Program-made: the position numbers and the translations under genes
From: Ceratobasidium sp. AG-K
Taxonomy: Eukaryota; Basidiomycota; Agaricomycetes; Cantharellales; Ceratobasidiaceae
Length of the DNA: 64,000 nucleotides
Assembly: GCA_037039685.1 (NCBI GenBank)
Contig: JAWNGF010000004.1
Location: forward strand, 5,146,001 to 5,210,000
Direction: 5' to 3'
The notes under the pieces: model-generated
The model's database searches: none
Seen by the model: only the letters and a program-made list of their open reading frames with translations
What the model was told of the DNA's origin: nothing
In this document: in pieces, positions 1 through 11,198 of the stretch
Position numbering within the stretch: the first letter of the stretch is position 1
Layout of the letters: every line of letters starts with the position of its first letter

Positions 1-1226
1 GTGTGTAAACGCAAGTCGGGTCAATATTCATGAGTAATCTAACTGTGGGTTTCGGTCTAAAGTGTTTCAATTGAGGAGGTAGGAATACCAGCCAATGAGT
101 ATTACATTATTATTCACCGTAATCTTGTAGATGCTTCCTTTTACCAATTTGACGGATATAGAGATTATATGGGCGGGCTCAGGTATGTCCGATTCTTGTC
201 TATGCTGCCAAGTTGCTGCTGTACATCTAAACTCGCTGGTATGGCATAGCTCTCAGCATTTCGCCACTCTTTTGGCGTGACTGAAGCCTTAGTTGATGCA
301 ATTGAAAGCTCCCCGGATCTTGTGAAATTAAACTTGGGTATTTACGAACGATGGACCTCCTTCGAGCTGTTACTTGCGCTCAAAAACCCGCTTCCAGGCT
401 CACCTACCTGAGCATTGAAGGCTGTCATTGCATGGAATGGGACGAGCTTGTTCGAGAGCCTCAGTCCCATCCCATGTTTCCATTTTTAGCGTAGCACCCT
501 CGTCTTCGTGAAGTCCATTTGAACTGGTGGGGTCACCATGAATACCAGCCTGGAATTTGTCATAGTCCAGCCTTACTGCAATCCACTCTCCCGTCACTTG
601 AGTGCTTCACTGGACTCCTCAGTATGATGCCAACAATTATCGGCTCCCCGCTGGGACAACAATTGGGAGAATTGTTTATCACAATAGAGCGGGACATTTT
701 CGCCGAAGTTAATGACCGCGCCGTTGAATCTCTGGCTAATGTTAGCCATCTTCTTCCAAATCTTGACAAGCTGGAATTTCTCGCCATTGACAGCTGGGAA
801 CCTACCGAAATTGAGGCGGCGGCCGTGGAAGGTTGCTCCTGCGAGCGCCAAGATTAGTTCATCTCAGTCTCAAACCATTTGCGTTTGACATGGTAGGAAG
901 CCAGCTGTTATCTGTTACGTATGTTGCTTATGGAAGTACCGTAAATCAGTGTGACTGCCTTGCTGAGGCGTGCTACTCCACTGCTTCAGACCTTAGTCCT
1001 AACGGCCTTGGGGTATGGACTGTACCGGGATCTCAATGCTCGATCAACCCTTTCCAAAGCTGTTGTCATTGAATTGGTACAGAGTTGCCCTACACTGAAG
1101 TTTGTAGAGGTTACCTTCGGTACAGGAGCCAGAGTCTCGATCCGACCCCGCCTGATGGACGGATCGATTACGACCAGGCATTACGAGCATGTATACAATA
1201 TACATAGGGAATATTTAGATTTTTAG
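1..1226 (+). pseudogene. Decayed F-box/LRR-like gene, 5' end off the window
   Basis: Successive stretches in different forward frames read as leucine-rich-repeat-like protein of the large Agaricomycete F-box/LRR family (for example LVHLSLKPF, LTYLSIEGC, LVQSCPTLKFVEV). A plausible intron (GTATGT near 193 to TAG near 249) leads into an open stretch at about 250-400. That frame breaks near 392, where the downstream reading lies one base out with no room for an intron. Further frame changes occur near 490 and 850. The last stretch ends at a stop near 1226. No F-box motif is visible, because the N-terminal part would lie left of the window. I read it as a pseudogene. An intron-rich gene with unrecognised splice sites is the alternative. 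Confidence 0.5.
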
Positions 1227-2188
1227 TGTTGCTTTACAGTATGTATGCGTGTGTAAAGCTTAGTCCCGCCTTCTTGCTTAGGCTGGATATGTGACATGCG
1301 TTAGTGCTTGACAACAGCTTGTAACCTAATGAAACGGAATCAGTCAAGTCACTCCAATAGAAATTATACTATTAGTAAGTAGGAGGTGTAGTAAGTCATG
1401 CATGGGAATCCTACTTTTTTTATAAATAAATAAATCTAATGTACTGTAAGACTGAGTCAGGGCCAAGCCCCATGTACATCTCCTGCGTGGTAGACGTGCC
1501 ATGAAGAGAAGAAGAAAGGAGGCACATTCGTAGGCGACTCAGCATGTAAGGTGAAGAGAGGAGAACAAAACAGGAAAGAGAACTCTAAAATAAACTATCT
1601 CAGGGAGTCTGCGAACCGGGATCCTACTTTGGTCATTCTCAATCAAAGGCTGTGCCTCAACGCTTTTTGGGAGCGTATTGTCATTTTTTTTGGAGCGGCG
1701 TGCCTTACGGATTTGGATCTGACCGCGCCCAGTCAATCGCAATTCGTCGCCTCATTTGAACCTGGCTCGTTCTCCTTGCTCGGGCTGTACCTTCAAAACC
1801 GGACACGGGATATTTACTTTCCGCTCCTAGTTGCTAGATAGGAGTTCGACCATTGAGTATCTCCGTCTATACTATATTCTAGAAAATAATTTGAGTTTAC
1901 GTCTGAATATAGCATGTATACGCTAGGGTATATCATGTTGGCGGTTTTGCGCGTGGATACACATCTGTTCCCCTCGACGGGCGTGACCCGGTGGCGCAGC
2001 ACGGAGCACCCGGAGCGAATAATAACCATGCTACACGTACTATGTTGGAGTCTTTGTCGAGACGGGCTACATCCCTCAAGCTTATGGGGCCTACAATGAA
2101 ACCGATGAATGAATTTACATAAACAATACCCAGGGGGCGCTACAAGAAGCTGATGAATTGAGCCTGACGTATAGTTTACGCGCATATA
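1227..2188. other. Intergenic, no gene recognised
   Basis: Short AT-rich tracts and a few open frames (the longest at 1551-1841) show no recognisable motif and no splice continuity. The segment ends at the left terminus of the Plavaka-like transposon, immediately preceded by ATA. Confidence 0.5.
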
Positions 2189-2224
2189 CACTGTGGACCC
2201 CCCACTTCCGGACGATCCGGGGGC
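2189..2224 (+). repeat. Left terminal inverted repeat of the Plavaka-like element
   Basis: About 36 bp beginning CACTGTGGACCCC match the inverted right end at 23657-23692 with about six mismatches by eye. The shared blocks are CACTGTGGACCCC, ACTTCCGGA, TCC and GGGGC. Confidence 0.8.
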
Positions 2225-2740
2225 AGAAAATCCGCGAGTGGCCCCGGGACCGTCCGGGGGAAAAGTCCGGCGTGGTGCACTATGGCGGGCCATAGGGACT
2301 TTCCTCCGGACTGGCGGCAAAATCCGGACCCGCGGACGGTCCGGAGGTCCGGACAGTCCGGGATTTTCTTCCCCGTCTGGGTTTGCCGACTACCCACTTC
2401 TCCCGGATTGTTCGCAAGTCACTCTCGAATAAGTGTACAAATTTTATAATACGAATAACATTGTAAATACACACTAATACGATCCGATTAATATATTCGG
2501 ATGGTCCGTAGGAAAAGACCAGCGAGTCCGTAGGAAAAGTGCGTTGTGGGGGAAGTCCGGGGGTAACATACGGGGGATCCGAAAGGAAAGCCGGGAGAGT
2601 CCGAAAGAAAATCTAGGATGGGCCAGTTGAAGCTATGCGAATGGAAATACAAATCGGGGCGTCCGTGGGAATCCGAGGGTAAAGCGCGATAGGTCCAGGA
2701 GCTTGTCGCGGATCGTCTGGGGGATGGTAAAAGCATATAA
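2225..2740. repeat. Left subterminal GC-rich motif array
   Basis: Variants of TCCGGGGGAAAA and GTCCGTAGGAAAAG recur many times on both strands at 2225-2425 and 2500-2720, separated by an AT-rich stretch (about 2430-2500). The right subterminal region (23455-23656) carries the same style of motif. In CACTA elements such arrays bind the element's TnpA-like protein. That role here is inferred. Confidence 0.6.
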
Positions 2741-2972
2741 ATAAATCTACACAGAAAGCGAAAAAAGCTAGAATAGAAGGCAATTCAGCGTGAACATGAT
2801 AAAACGCCCAAAAATGCAAACATACCATAATGTGAACGAGAAACGAAGTAAGTCCATAAGATGGAGCAATCGGGGCTGAAAGTGGGTCGGTTGGGCCCTT
2901 AGGCGCGACTAGCACCCGACCTTGTACTAAGACAAAGTCGTTATTGGGACTTGTGCAAAGTATATTAAAATC

Positions 2973-5736
2973 TTACCGGGTGTGTTTGATAACCAACTCG
3001 ACGAGCTCCTTCTTGGCGTCGAGAGTCTTCGTCGGGGCGGGCGCTTTGGTGCGGGCGTTTTTACGTCGCTTCGGCTGTGGGGCGTCGAGCCCGGCAGCAG
3101 CCTGGGCCAGTTGAGCGGCCTTCTCGGCGGCGAGCTGGGCGACTTGGGCAGCCTTATCGGCGGTGGCACGGGCATTCTTCGCGGCGATAGTCGCTGCTCG
3201 CTTTTGCGCCGGGGTCAAGTTCTTGGCGAGCTCCGTAACTTGCGCGGAGTAGTCGGCATCCCAGGAGTCTTGCTGGATGAGTTTTGCCTGTGATTTGGGG
3301 TCAGACACGCACACAATGATGCTGGGCGGGGCTTACCGGCTCCCTTGCGTTGCCAGCCCCCTCCCCACCCGCGGCCGACCCTACGTTCTTGCCCTTTGGT
3401 TTAGATGCGACGGGCTCCTCGACCTCTTCAAGTTCGCTTTCGGACTTGTCTTTGGACTTGTCCTCAACCTCGCCTCCATCCTCGACTTCAGACAAGTCTG
3501 AGGAATTGGCCTCGGGCTCGGGCGCCTTGCGTTTCTACAAAAGCTGGTGAGCGACGGTAAGGCCAGGTATCTTAATCTTACCTTGTTTCCCTTCGTTCCA
3601 GTAGCGACCGGCGCGACCTTCTGTCCGTCTTTCGCTGCTCCCTTTTCCTTGTATTGATTGTTAGTAATGTATTCTTATCGATTAATGTGAATACATGCCT
3701 TGTTGTTGGTCACGTTAGTGGCGGGCGGTGGGACAACCGTGTCCGGGGTGTCCTCATCGACATCGCTTTCCTCTTCCTGGATCGGAGTGACTTTCTGCTT
3801 CTGTTCGGTGCTGTTAGTTAGGCAGAAATGCGCTGGCGCAATCACATCAGCAAAAACCCGCCAGGATTTGGAGTGCTTTGAAGTGATATGGGAAACCGAC
3901 TATGCTTTGAGTGATTTGGACCGCTTTGGAGCACTCCAAATTCAGGGGCTCCTATTTCCGCTACTCCAAAGACCCTGAAATCCGAATTGGCGGAATTGAA
4001 ATGGCTTGAAAGCGCTCCAAACCACTGTAAGCATAGTCCTTTCCTGAAATCACTCTAAATCACTCCATATCCCAGCGGGTTTTTGCTGATGCACTTACCT
4101 TGGTCGCCTTGCCCTTTTTGGTCAAAGGCAGCGCCTCTTCGCTTTCCGAGTCCATAGGATCGTCGGGCTCGACCGCCGGGGCTTTTTGGTTCTAGTGAAA
4201 TGGTAAGTAGGTATGGCGCTGGTTGAGGGAAAGACTCACCTTCTTTTTGCCATTATTGGCTACCGGCGCAGGCAGAGCTGGCACTTCAACGGGCGTAGCG
4301 ATTTCGCTTTCCTTGTGGTTTCCCTCCGAGGTCTTGGTTTTCTACCAAGACGGCGTCAGTAAATTAACTAAATATAGTATTGAACACTCACCTTTACCAC
4401 TTTAACTGGTGCATCGTCCTCAGAGTCAATTGCTTCCTCCGTGTCTGGAGTCTTGTGTTTCTAAGTTGCTATCAGAATCATTTTGGGAAGGTTGTATAGA
4501 ATTATACATACCTTGGAGGACTTGTCGCCCGCGTCGACATCGTCCATAGTATCCTAAAATCATATTAGGATCAAATAAGGAGAATATAACTGACTTAATG
4601 ATAGCTTACCTGCGACGGTCCAGGGCTGCTTGTGCGTCCAACAGTGCTTGTGACTGGCAAGGCTGGCTTTTCAGTGCCAGGCGCTTGATTGGCCTCGGAG
4701 TCGGTGCTCTTGACGCGCTTGAGCATCTGTCATGTTAGGGTTAGAATAGCAATTTCAAATTGTCGGCGCATTCACACACACACCTTGGGACGCGCCTTGA
4801 GGCGACTGGGTACCTCATGACGCTTGACTTCCTTGTCGCTATTCACGTGGTCCTCATCTTCGTTCGGCTCGTGGTGTTTGGATGGCGGACCGGGGGTAGC
4901 CGTGCGCTCGGAGTTGCTCGGGCCAGCTCCGTTAGCTAAACAGGAGTTGATAAAATGTAAATAGAGGATTGAATAAAACTTACCTTGCGTATCCGAGGCG
5001 CCAGTCACAGTCGAGGGAGCCCGATTGCCCTTCTTCTTACCAGTCACGGGTTGCTTGCCCTTCGCCTTTGCCTTTCGCTTGGCAGCCTCGGCCCGTTTCT
5101 TGACGGTCTTGTTTCTTTTGTGGTCGCGCTTGTTTTCAAGTACGCGCCGCATGAGCTCCTGGCCGGCCCAGTCGTTCGCGAATCGAAAGAAGTACGGGTA
5201 TTCATGTTTAAGCTGTAAAGGCAGATGACCGTCGAGTGATCGTGACAAAAATAATGGACTTACAGCATTGCAGACATCAAGCCTTGCCTGTAAGGGACAA
5301 TCCTTCAATTTAATGTTTGTATTTCCTTTGAGCGTGGTTGTTGTATTGGTTCGGACCTTGGTCTAGATGAAATTAGCGCTAATCAAAATCAGAGTGATTC
5401 GGACCTACCTGGAAGTCCAGGTACTGGCTGTGGGTCCAGACGGCTTTGGGACCCTTGCACCGTAGCTCCTCCTTGAGTATGCATTTTGTCAGGTCCTTGG
5501 GTTTTGGAAGGATTCGGTACCTCTTGACGGTGCTGTTGGTGCGCACAATCTCAATGGCGGTGTTGTTCCTGATGTATTCGACCGTTGCTAGACCCGATTG
5601 TGATCAGCCACGAGATTGGAGATGAGAACCAATCATACTTACCGCCGTTCGCCACGTGTATCACATCACCGCAAAGTCCGTTGCCAGCGCCAGACTTTGA
5701 TGTGGTGCCGGCATTGGGAGGATTTGCCGGTGGCAT
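2973..5736 (-). CDS. Transposon accessory protein, charged and intron-rich (unknown family)
   Basis: I do not recognise the family. The ATG at 5736 opens a short exon joined through a GTAAGT intron to an exon encoding KRYRILPKPKDLTKCILKEE. Later exons carry HEYPYFFRFANDWAGQELMRR and then a very basic stretch of repeated Lys/Ala/Arg. The rest, over about ten small exons, is low-complexity acidic and basic sequence (Ser/Glu/Asp and Lys rich), ending in an Ala/Lys-rich helical tail and a stop at 2973-2975. That stop overlaps a GTAAGA donor-like site, so one more exon is possible. The gene is divergent from the transposase, with about 420 bp between the starts. Position, basic segments and the subterminal repeats suggest a nuclear DNA-binding helper comparable to CACTA TnpA. 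That role is an inference. A MITE sits in one intron. Confidence 0.6.
3845..4091. repeat. MITE-like foldback with CAGCAAAAAC ends
   Basis: A 17-bp perfect inverted repeat (CATCAGCAAAAACCCGC at 3845-3861 and its complement at 4075-4091) extends imperfectly for tens of bases more (GGAGTG and TATGCTT blocks on both arms). It lies in an intron of the minus-strand accessory gene, only a few bases from the GTAAGTGCATCAGC donor. A second foldback with the same end motif is at 25661-25843. Confidence 0.75.
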
Positions 5737-6154
5737 GATAAATGCGCTATGAATAAGATAAATGTGTGAACAGACGCATCAGAGCGTGTCAAATGACTAG
5801 ATAACATGTAAGGAGATCTTTTACATACCAGTTATGACAAAAGAATTTGAGAATGGGGGATTCGGCAGGCAAGTGCCAAATGAATGCTATGTTGGGGTAG
5901 ATGGTGGTTCAGAGTAAGTGACAAAAACCATATATTTAGAACAAGGAAGGAGAATTACCTTGAGTTAAATAATGTGCCAAATCGATTGGAGGCAGTTGAA
6001 CAACGGGTGTCAGGAGCAAGGGGGTGGTTGGGAGCAAGGGGGGATGCATGCACAGAACCGGCTTGTATATATACACCCACTGGCGCTTAAGTGGCGACCC
6101 GCCGCCACAACCCAAAAATTTCCGCCTCCCTTGCATACACCCTCTGCTGCAACA
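5737..6154. promoter_or_regulatory. Divergent promoter region between accessory and transposase genes
   Basis: The segment separates two opposite ATGs (5736 minus, 6155 plus). A TATATATA stretch near 6066-6073 lies about 85 bp upstream of the transposase ATG. No other element is clear. Confidence 0.4.
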
Positions 6155-6733
6155 ATGGGAAAACAGAAAGTGCCCTGCCCATGCGGCAGGTGCACTAAGC
6201 CAGTCACAACTGAGACACGGAAGCGTCACCTTCAGGGAATCTGGCAAAAAAAGCGTCCCAGTTCGGATGAGCATCTGGCAAGGATACAGTGAGCAGCCCG
6301 CTTGACTATAAACTAATATTTATTTTGCTAATATACATGAATCCAGTGAGAGCTTTCGTCGACATTTATCTAGTAGAGAATTGCTCAACGCGCGTCGTGG
6401 ATCTGCTGTTGCTCGGTCCGAGCCGGGCATGCACCCAATGTTCAATAGCTCCCCCGGACCCCCAGATCCACCATTCCCTATCACCTACAAGTTGCCAGAG
6501 CCAGATCCTATACCGGCAGTTGATCTGACACATGTCTGGGCACAGGTAATGCGTGCCCATCCACATACGGAGTTTGGCAATCAAACTATAACGAACTCAA
6601 CCAACCTCTCCAACAGCGATTCAGTGTCGACTGTTGGACACCCTGGATCCGATGCATCGAACCTGGGAAACGAAGGATATAATCCAGCAACGGGCGGTCT
6701 TTCCCCCGAGGCGCAACTGCGGGCAGGGTTCAC

Positions 6734-7149
6734 TGTCCCGACTTGGGTAAATTAGGTATATATAAAGGTTAAGGGGTTCGACTTAGACAAGTCTTAGAAC
6801 CCAAGGAATAGTGATAGTCAGAGGATTTGATTGAGCAAGTCCTAGTGGAGAGGAGGTCAAGCCTTGTTGTTAACCGGCTTGACCTCTGGGTTTATATACA
6901 TGAGGGATCAGTGCCACGTCATCAACTATCAGTGTGGGAAAGCCGAGTACAACCGATGATAAGCAAGATAAGAGACATGACTCGACATTCTGGAAGTTCC
7001 GGAAGCACCACCAATATCAAATGAAAAGACAAATACATCACATGATACAAGTTTAAGCACCAGAGGACATTTGTACCAAAAAAGGAAAGTGTTCGGAAAA
7101 AAAGATATAAAATCGGAATAAAATGTCTGAGCTTAGTCAGCTCATGACA
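6734..7149 (-). repeat. 3' LTR of element A
   Basis: On the minus strand the sequence runs from TGTCATGAG to CGGGACA. The polypurine tract (complement of TTACCCCCTCCT at 7150-7161) lies just inside. Against the other LTR it shows A instead of G near 6965 and near 7056. Confidence 0.9.
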
Positions 7150-10100
7150 TTACCCCCTCCTAAGGGCCTGGCGCGGTGGGGTGGAGTTTGTGAAATTTAT
7201 CAACCAGTTCAGGAGCGTTCTTGAGATCTTCCTTTGACTGCCAAGAGTTGTCTGCATGAGAGTATCCTTTCCACTTAACGTAATAGTGGAGTTGACGGCG
7301 GATTTTCTTGGAATTAAGGATCTCTTCGACTTCCCATTCTTCTTCTCCATCTTGTGTGACAATAGGGGGTGGTTGAGCAGGTTCGCGGCTGTGGGGATCA
7401 GAGTGGAATTTCTTGAGCAGCATGACGTGGAAGACAGGATGAACTTTCATTGATTTTGGTAATTCCAGTCTGAAGGCATGAGTTCCTACTTTTTCCATTA
7501 CTTTGTAAGGGCCTAAAACTTTGTGGGAGAGTTTTACTGAGGGTCTGTCTGTGGAAATGTTCTGATGATTAAGCCAGACTTTATCCCCCGGGTTTATCTC
7601 TTCTGGTTCTTTGGCTCCTTTATCAAAGTAGTATTTATAGGACTGATTTGCTAGGATGAGGGCAGCTTTGACTTCGTCGTATCCTTTCAACAGGAATTCC
7701 GCATGGGCATCAGCTTCCGGAACAGTATAGTCTGATTCTTCCCCAATGTTCATTCTAGGGTTGAAACCCTGGCAGATTTGGAAAGGGGTTTTGCCAGTGG
7801 ATGCTTGGATTCCATTGTTGTAAGCAAATTCTGCCATAGGAAGCAGGGCCACCCAGTCGTTTTGCCTATGGTTGACAAAAGCCCTGATAAAGATTTCAAC
7901 GACTTGGTTTGCTCGTTCTGACTGTCCGTCTGTCCTTGGATGGTAGGCTGTGCTGAAGGTAGGTTTTACGTCCAACCGTTTGTACAGATGCCTAATGAAC
8001 TTTGAGTTGAAAGTGGATCCTCTATCCGAGACTGTTGCTTTTGGGGTGCCGTGAAGTTTCCAAATGTTTGCAATGAAGATATTGGCTATGTCTACTGCTG
8101 TGGCCGTTGATTTGCAAGGGAGATAGTGTGCCATCTTGGAGAACCGATCTACCACTGTCAAGATTGCGTCATATCCTTCTGATTCTGGGAGCCCTACAAT
8201 CATGTCATAGGAGATCTCTTCCCAGGGTCTCTCAGGGATATGTAAAGGACGCAGTAGTCCTGTGGGGAGTTGGTTTGATGGTTTAATTTGGATGCATGTT
8301 TCGCAGTGTGACACATAAGAGTTGACAAATTTCTTCATGGTTGGCCAGTAGTAAGTTCTTGAGACCAATTCTAATGTTCTTGCTTGTCCAGGATGCCCAG
8401 CTGTAATATTGTCATGGCGCGATTCCAATATCAGGTTTCTGATGGTTTCATCCTTGGGGACAAAGATCTTCCCTTTGAACATTAGGAGTCCTTCTCTGTA
8501 TTCCCAATCTTTGACTTTTTCTCCATTTCTCAGCTTATTGTGGGCTTCTTCTAATCTGGAATCTTCAAGGATTGCTTGTCTGATTAGGTTGTTAATCTCC
8601 TGGTCAGGGGTAATAGCCGAAATGAAAATGTCTGGTTTGAGGAGAACTTGGTTCTCTACCCCCCCCAAAGGTTCTAGGTCATATCGCCTTGAGAGAATAT
8701 CTGCTTTTTTGTTTTGGCTTCCTGGCCTGTACAAAATTTGGAAGTTGAAGTCTACCAAGAAATTCATCCAGCGGATTTGGCGTTGATTCAATTGTTTGGA
8801 TGATGAGAAGTATTCCAAATTTTTGTGATCTGTTATCACTTGAATGGCTTTTTCTGTGCCTTGAAGTAAGTGCCGCCATTCTTTAAAAGCTCTAATTATT
8901 GCCAATAGTTCTTTGTCAAAAATGTCATAGTTTTGCTCAGCTGGATTTAGTGATTTAGAAAGAAAAGCTACAGGGTGTAATTTCCCTTCTTCATCCTTCT
9001 GAGATAAAACTGCTCCTGTGGCAAATCCCGACGCATCTGTCTCGAGGAAAAATTCCTTATTCTGATTGGGCTGCATCATTACAGGTGCCACTTTAAGAGC
9101 TTCTTTTAGTGCATTCATGGCCTCTTGTTCTTTGCTTGTCCACTGCCACTTTTGATCCTTCTTAAGTAGGTTGTACAGAGGTCTGGCTTTGCCGGCAAAG
9201 TCTTGAATGAATCTTCGATAGAAATTGACGAATCCTAGGAATTCTTGAACTTGTTTGACATTTTTGGGAGCTTTCCAATTCATAGCCGCCATGACCTTTT
9301 CCTGATCCGTTTCGATTCCTTTATTGGAAATGACCAATCCTACCCAGTCCAGTTTGGTTTGGTGGAACTTGCATTTCCTCAATTTTGCAATCAGCTTGTG
9401 TTCCCTTAGTCTCCTTAGTACCTCTTTTACGTGTCCTGGATGATCTTCAATTCGTTTGGAAAAAACAAAGATATCATCAATGTATACGAGTACAAAAACC
9501 CCCATAATGTCCCTGAATATAGAGTTCATTAGGGACTGGAAGCTTGATGGAGCGTTTTTGAGACCGAAGGGCATGACTTTCCATTCGTACATGCCGTATT
9601 GAGTTTTGAATGCTGTTTTCCATTCATGGCCTGCTGCTATTTGGGTTTGATGGAATCCTTGAGCCAAGTCTAGAGTGGTGCCAATGACAAATCCTTCCAG
9701 GGCCCTTAGCCATTGGTCCAATAGAGGTATTCCACTTGCGTTGAATTTGCATAGCGAATTCACATATCTGTAGTCAACGCAAAAGCGTAATTCTGGGTTG
9801 TTTGGATCTTCTGGATGTGGTTTTTTGACAAACAGAACTGGGGAAGCCAAAGGAGACTTAGAAATCTGAATGTGTCCCCTTCGGATAAGGGTTTCTAGTA
9901 CTTTCTTCATTTCTTTGTCTTCAGCTGGGGATGTTTTGTAAATAGGGCCATGCTTTAGTTTAGCTTCTGGTAGGAGGTCGAGCGTAATGTCAGTTGGCCT
10001 GTGAGGTGGGAGTTCTTCTAATCTGGACTCGTCGAACACAGCTGCGAACTCTTTGTATTCCTCTGGTAATGTAGTTTCTGCTGCGATTTGGAGCGTAGAT

Positions 10101-10301
10101 GGGACTTCTAGGCAGTTTTTTGAGCAGAATTCGCTTGTGTATGCAATTGTCCTATTTTTCCAATTAATTTGTGGGTTATGTTTCTTGAGCCATGACATCC
10201 CGAGTACGATAGGGTGTCTCCCAATGTTTGTAACATGACATTCTATTTCGCTGGAATGTGTTCCCATGATAAGTTTAAACTTGGTATAGTGGGTTACTTT
10301 T

Positions 10302-10715
10302 TGTCATGAGCTGACTAAGCTCAGACATTTTATTCTGATTTTATATCTTTTTTTCCGAACACTTTCCTTTTTTGGTACAATTGTCCTCTGGCGCTTAACT
10401 TGTGTCATGTGATGTATTTGTCCTTTCATTTGATATTGGTGATGCTTCCGGAACTTCCAGAATGTCGAGTCATGTCTCTTATCTCGCTTATCATCGGTTG
10501 TACTCGGCTTTCCCACACTGATAGATGATGACGTGGCACTGATCCCTCATGTATATAAACCCAGAGGTCAAGCCGGTTAACGACAAGGCTTGACCTCCTC
10601 TCCACTAGGACTTGCCCAATTAAATCCTTTCACTTATCACCATTCCTTGGGTTCTAAGACTTGTCTAAGTCGAACCCCTTAACTTTTATATACCTAATTG
10701 ACCCAAGTCGGGACA
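10302..10715 (+). repeat. 5' LTR of element B
   Basis: TGTCATGAG...GTCGGGACA, 414 bp. It includes TATATAAA at 10552-10559 and the inverted pair AGGTCAAGCC/GGCTTGACCT (10565-10574 and 10587-10596), which could fold in the RNA. It differs from the 3' LTR at CCGG versus CTGG near 10448. Confidence 0.92.
10552..10559 (+). promoter_or_regulatory. LTR TATA box
   Basis: TATATAAA lies about 33 bp upstream of AAGGCTTGACCT (10585-10596), the segment complementary to the primer-binding site. This spacing fits initiation at or near 10585. Confidence 0.65.
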
Positions 10716-11186
10716 TTAGGTCAAGCCTTCTAAAGCATCGGCCATAAGCCCCTGCTCTTCCACCAAGTAGATAGAACGTACACGGGAAAACGAGCATAGT
10801 ACAACGAACGAAGAGCTATACTTGATATAGACCAGTAGTCCCACGTCACTATACGCTGTCAGTGAACCCAATCGTTATCCTCTTTTGGGTCATAGCGGCT
10901 TTAGTCAGCTAAATACATCCTTACTCTGTTATACACTGTCGCTATCACGCCCGCCCAAGGCTGTTGATAACTGATAAGATCAGATAAGGAGTATATAAAG
11001 CAAAAGCTTAGCGTCTAGCACCCTTCACATCCAAATCAACATCTCGAGGAAGCCAGATCCTCTCAAGCAAAAACTGGAAAGTGGTCGGAGCACCACCCAA
11101 GTTAACACTCTCATCCATCAAGAACCACATCAACTTGTCGTTTCCATCAGTATGCACTAAAAAGGAACTAATTAGTAACTAACTAA
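10716..11186 (+). other. Element B 5' leader with internal TATA box
   Basis: This non-coding leader lies between the LTR and the first pre-gag frame. It has a second TATATAAA at 10992-10999, conserved in element A (complement near 19931-19940). The only ATG, at 11152, is followed two codons later by TAA and is absent from element A. Confidence 0.55.
10718..10729 (+). promoter_or_regulatory. Candidate self-primer binding site
   Basis: AGGTCAAGCCTT begins two bases after the 5' LTR and is a perfect 12-nt complement of AAGGCTTGACCT inside the LTR at 10585-10596. There is no TGG at the LTR boundary as expected for ordinary tRNA priming. Tf1/sushi elements prime from their own RNA 5' end in this way. 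Confidence 0.65.
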
Positions 11187-11198
11187 TTAACCTTAAAA

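Noticed and set aside
1551..1841. Open frame of 96 codons between the F-box pseudogene and the transposon
   Set aside because: No motif, no splice continuity, AT-rich context and no homology that I recognise.
7160..10267. The 1035-codon minus-strand frame as a stand-alone gene
   Set aside because: It is the distal part of element A's pol; its first Met is internal and the frame begins only because element B is inserted upstream.
10716..10735. Conventional tRNA primer-binding site
   Set aside because: No TGG follows the LTR; the perfect match to the element's own LTR explains the sequence better, though I could not search host tRNAs.
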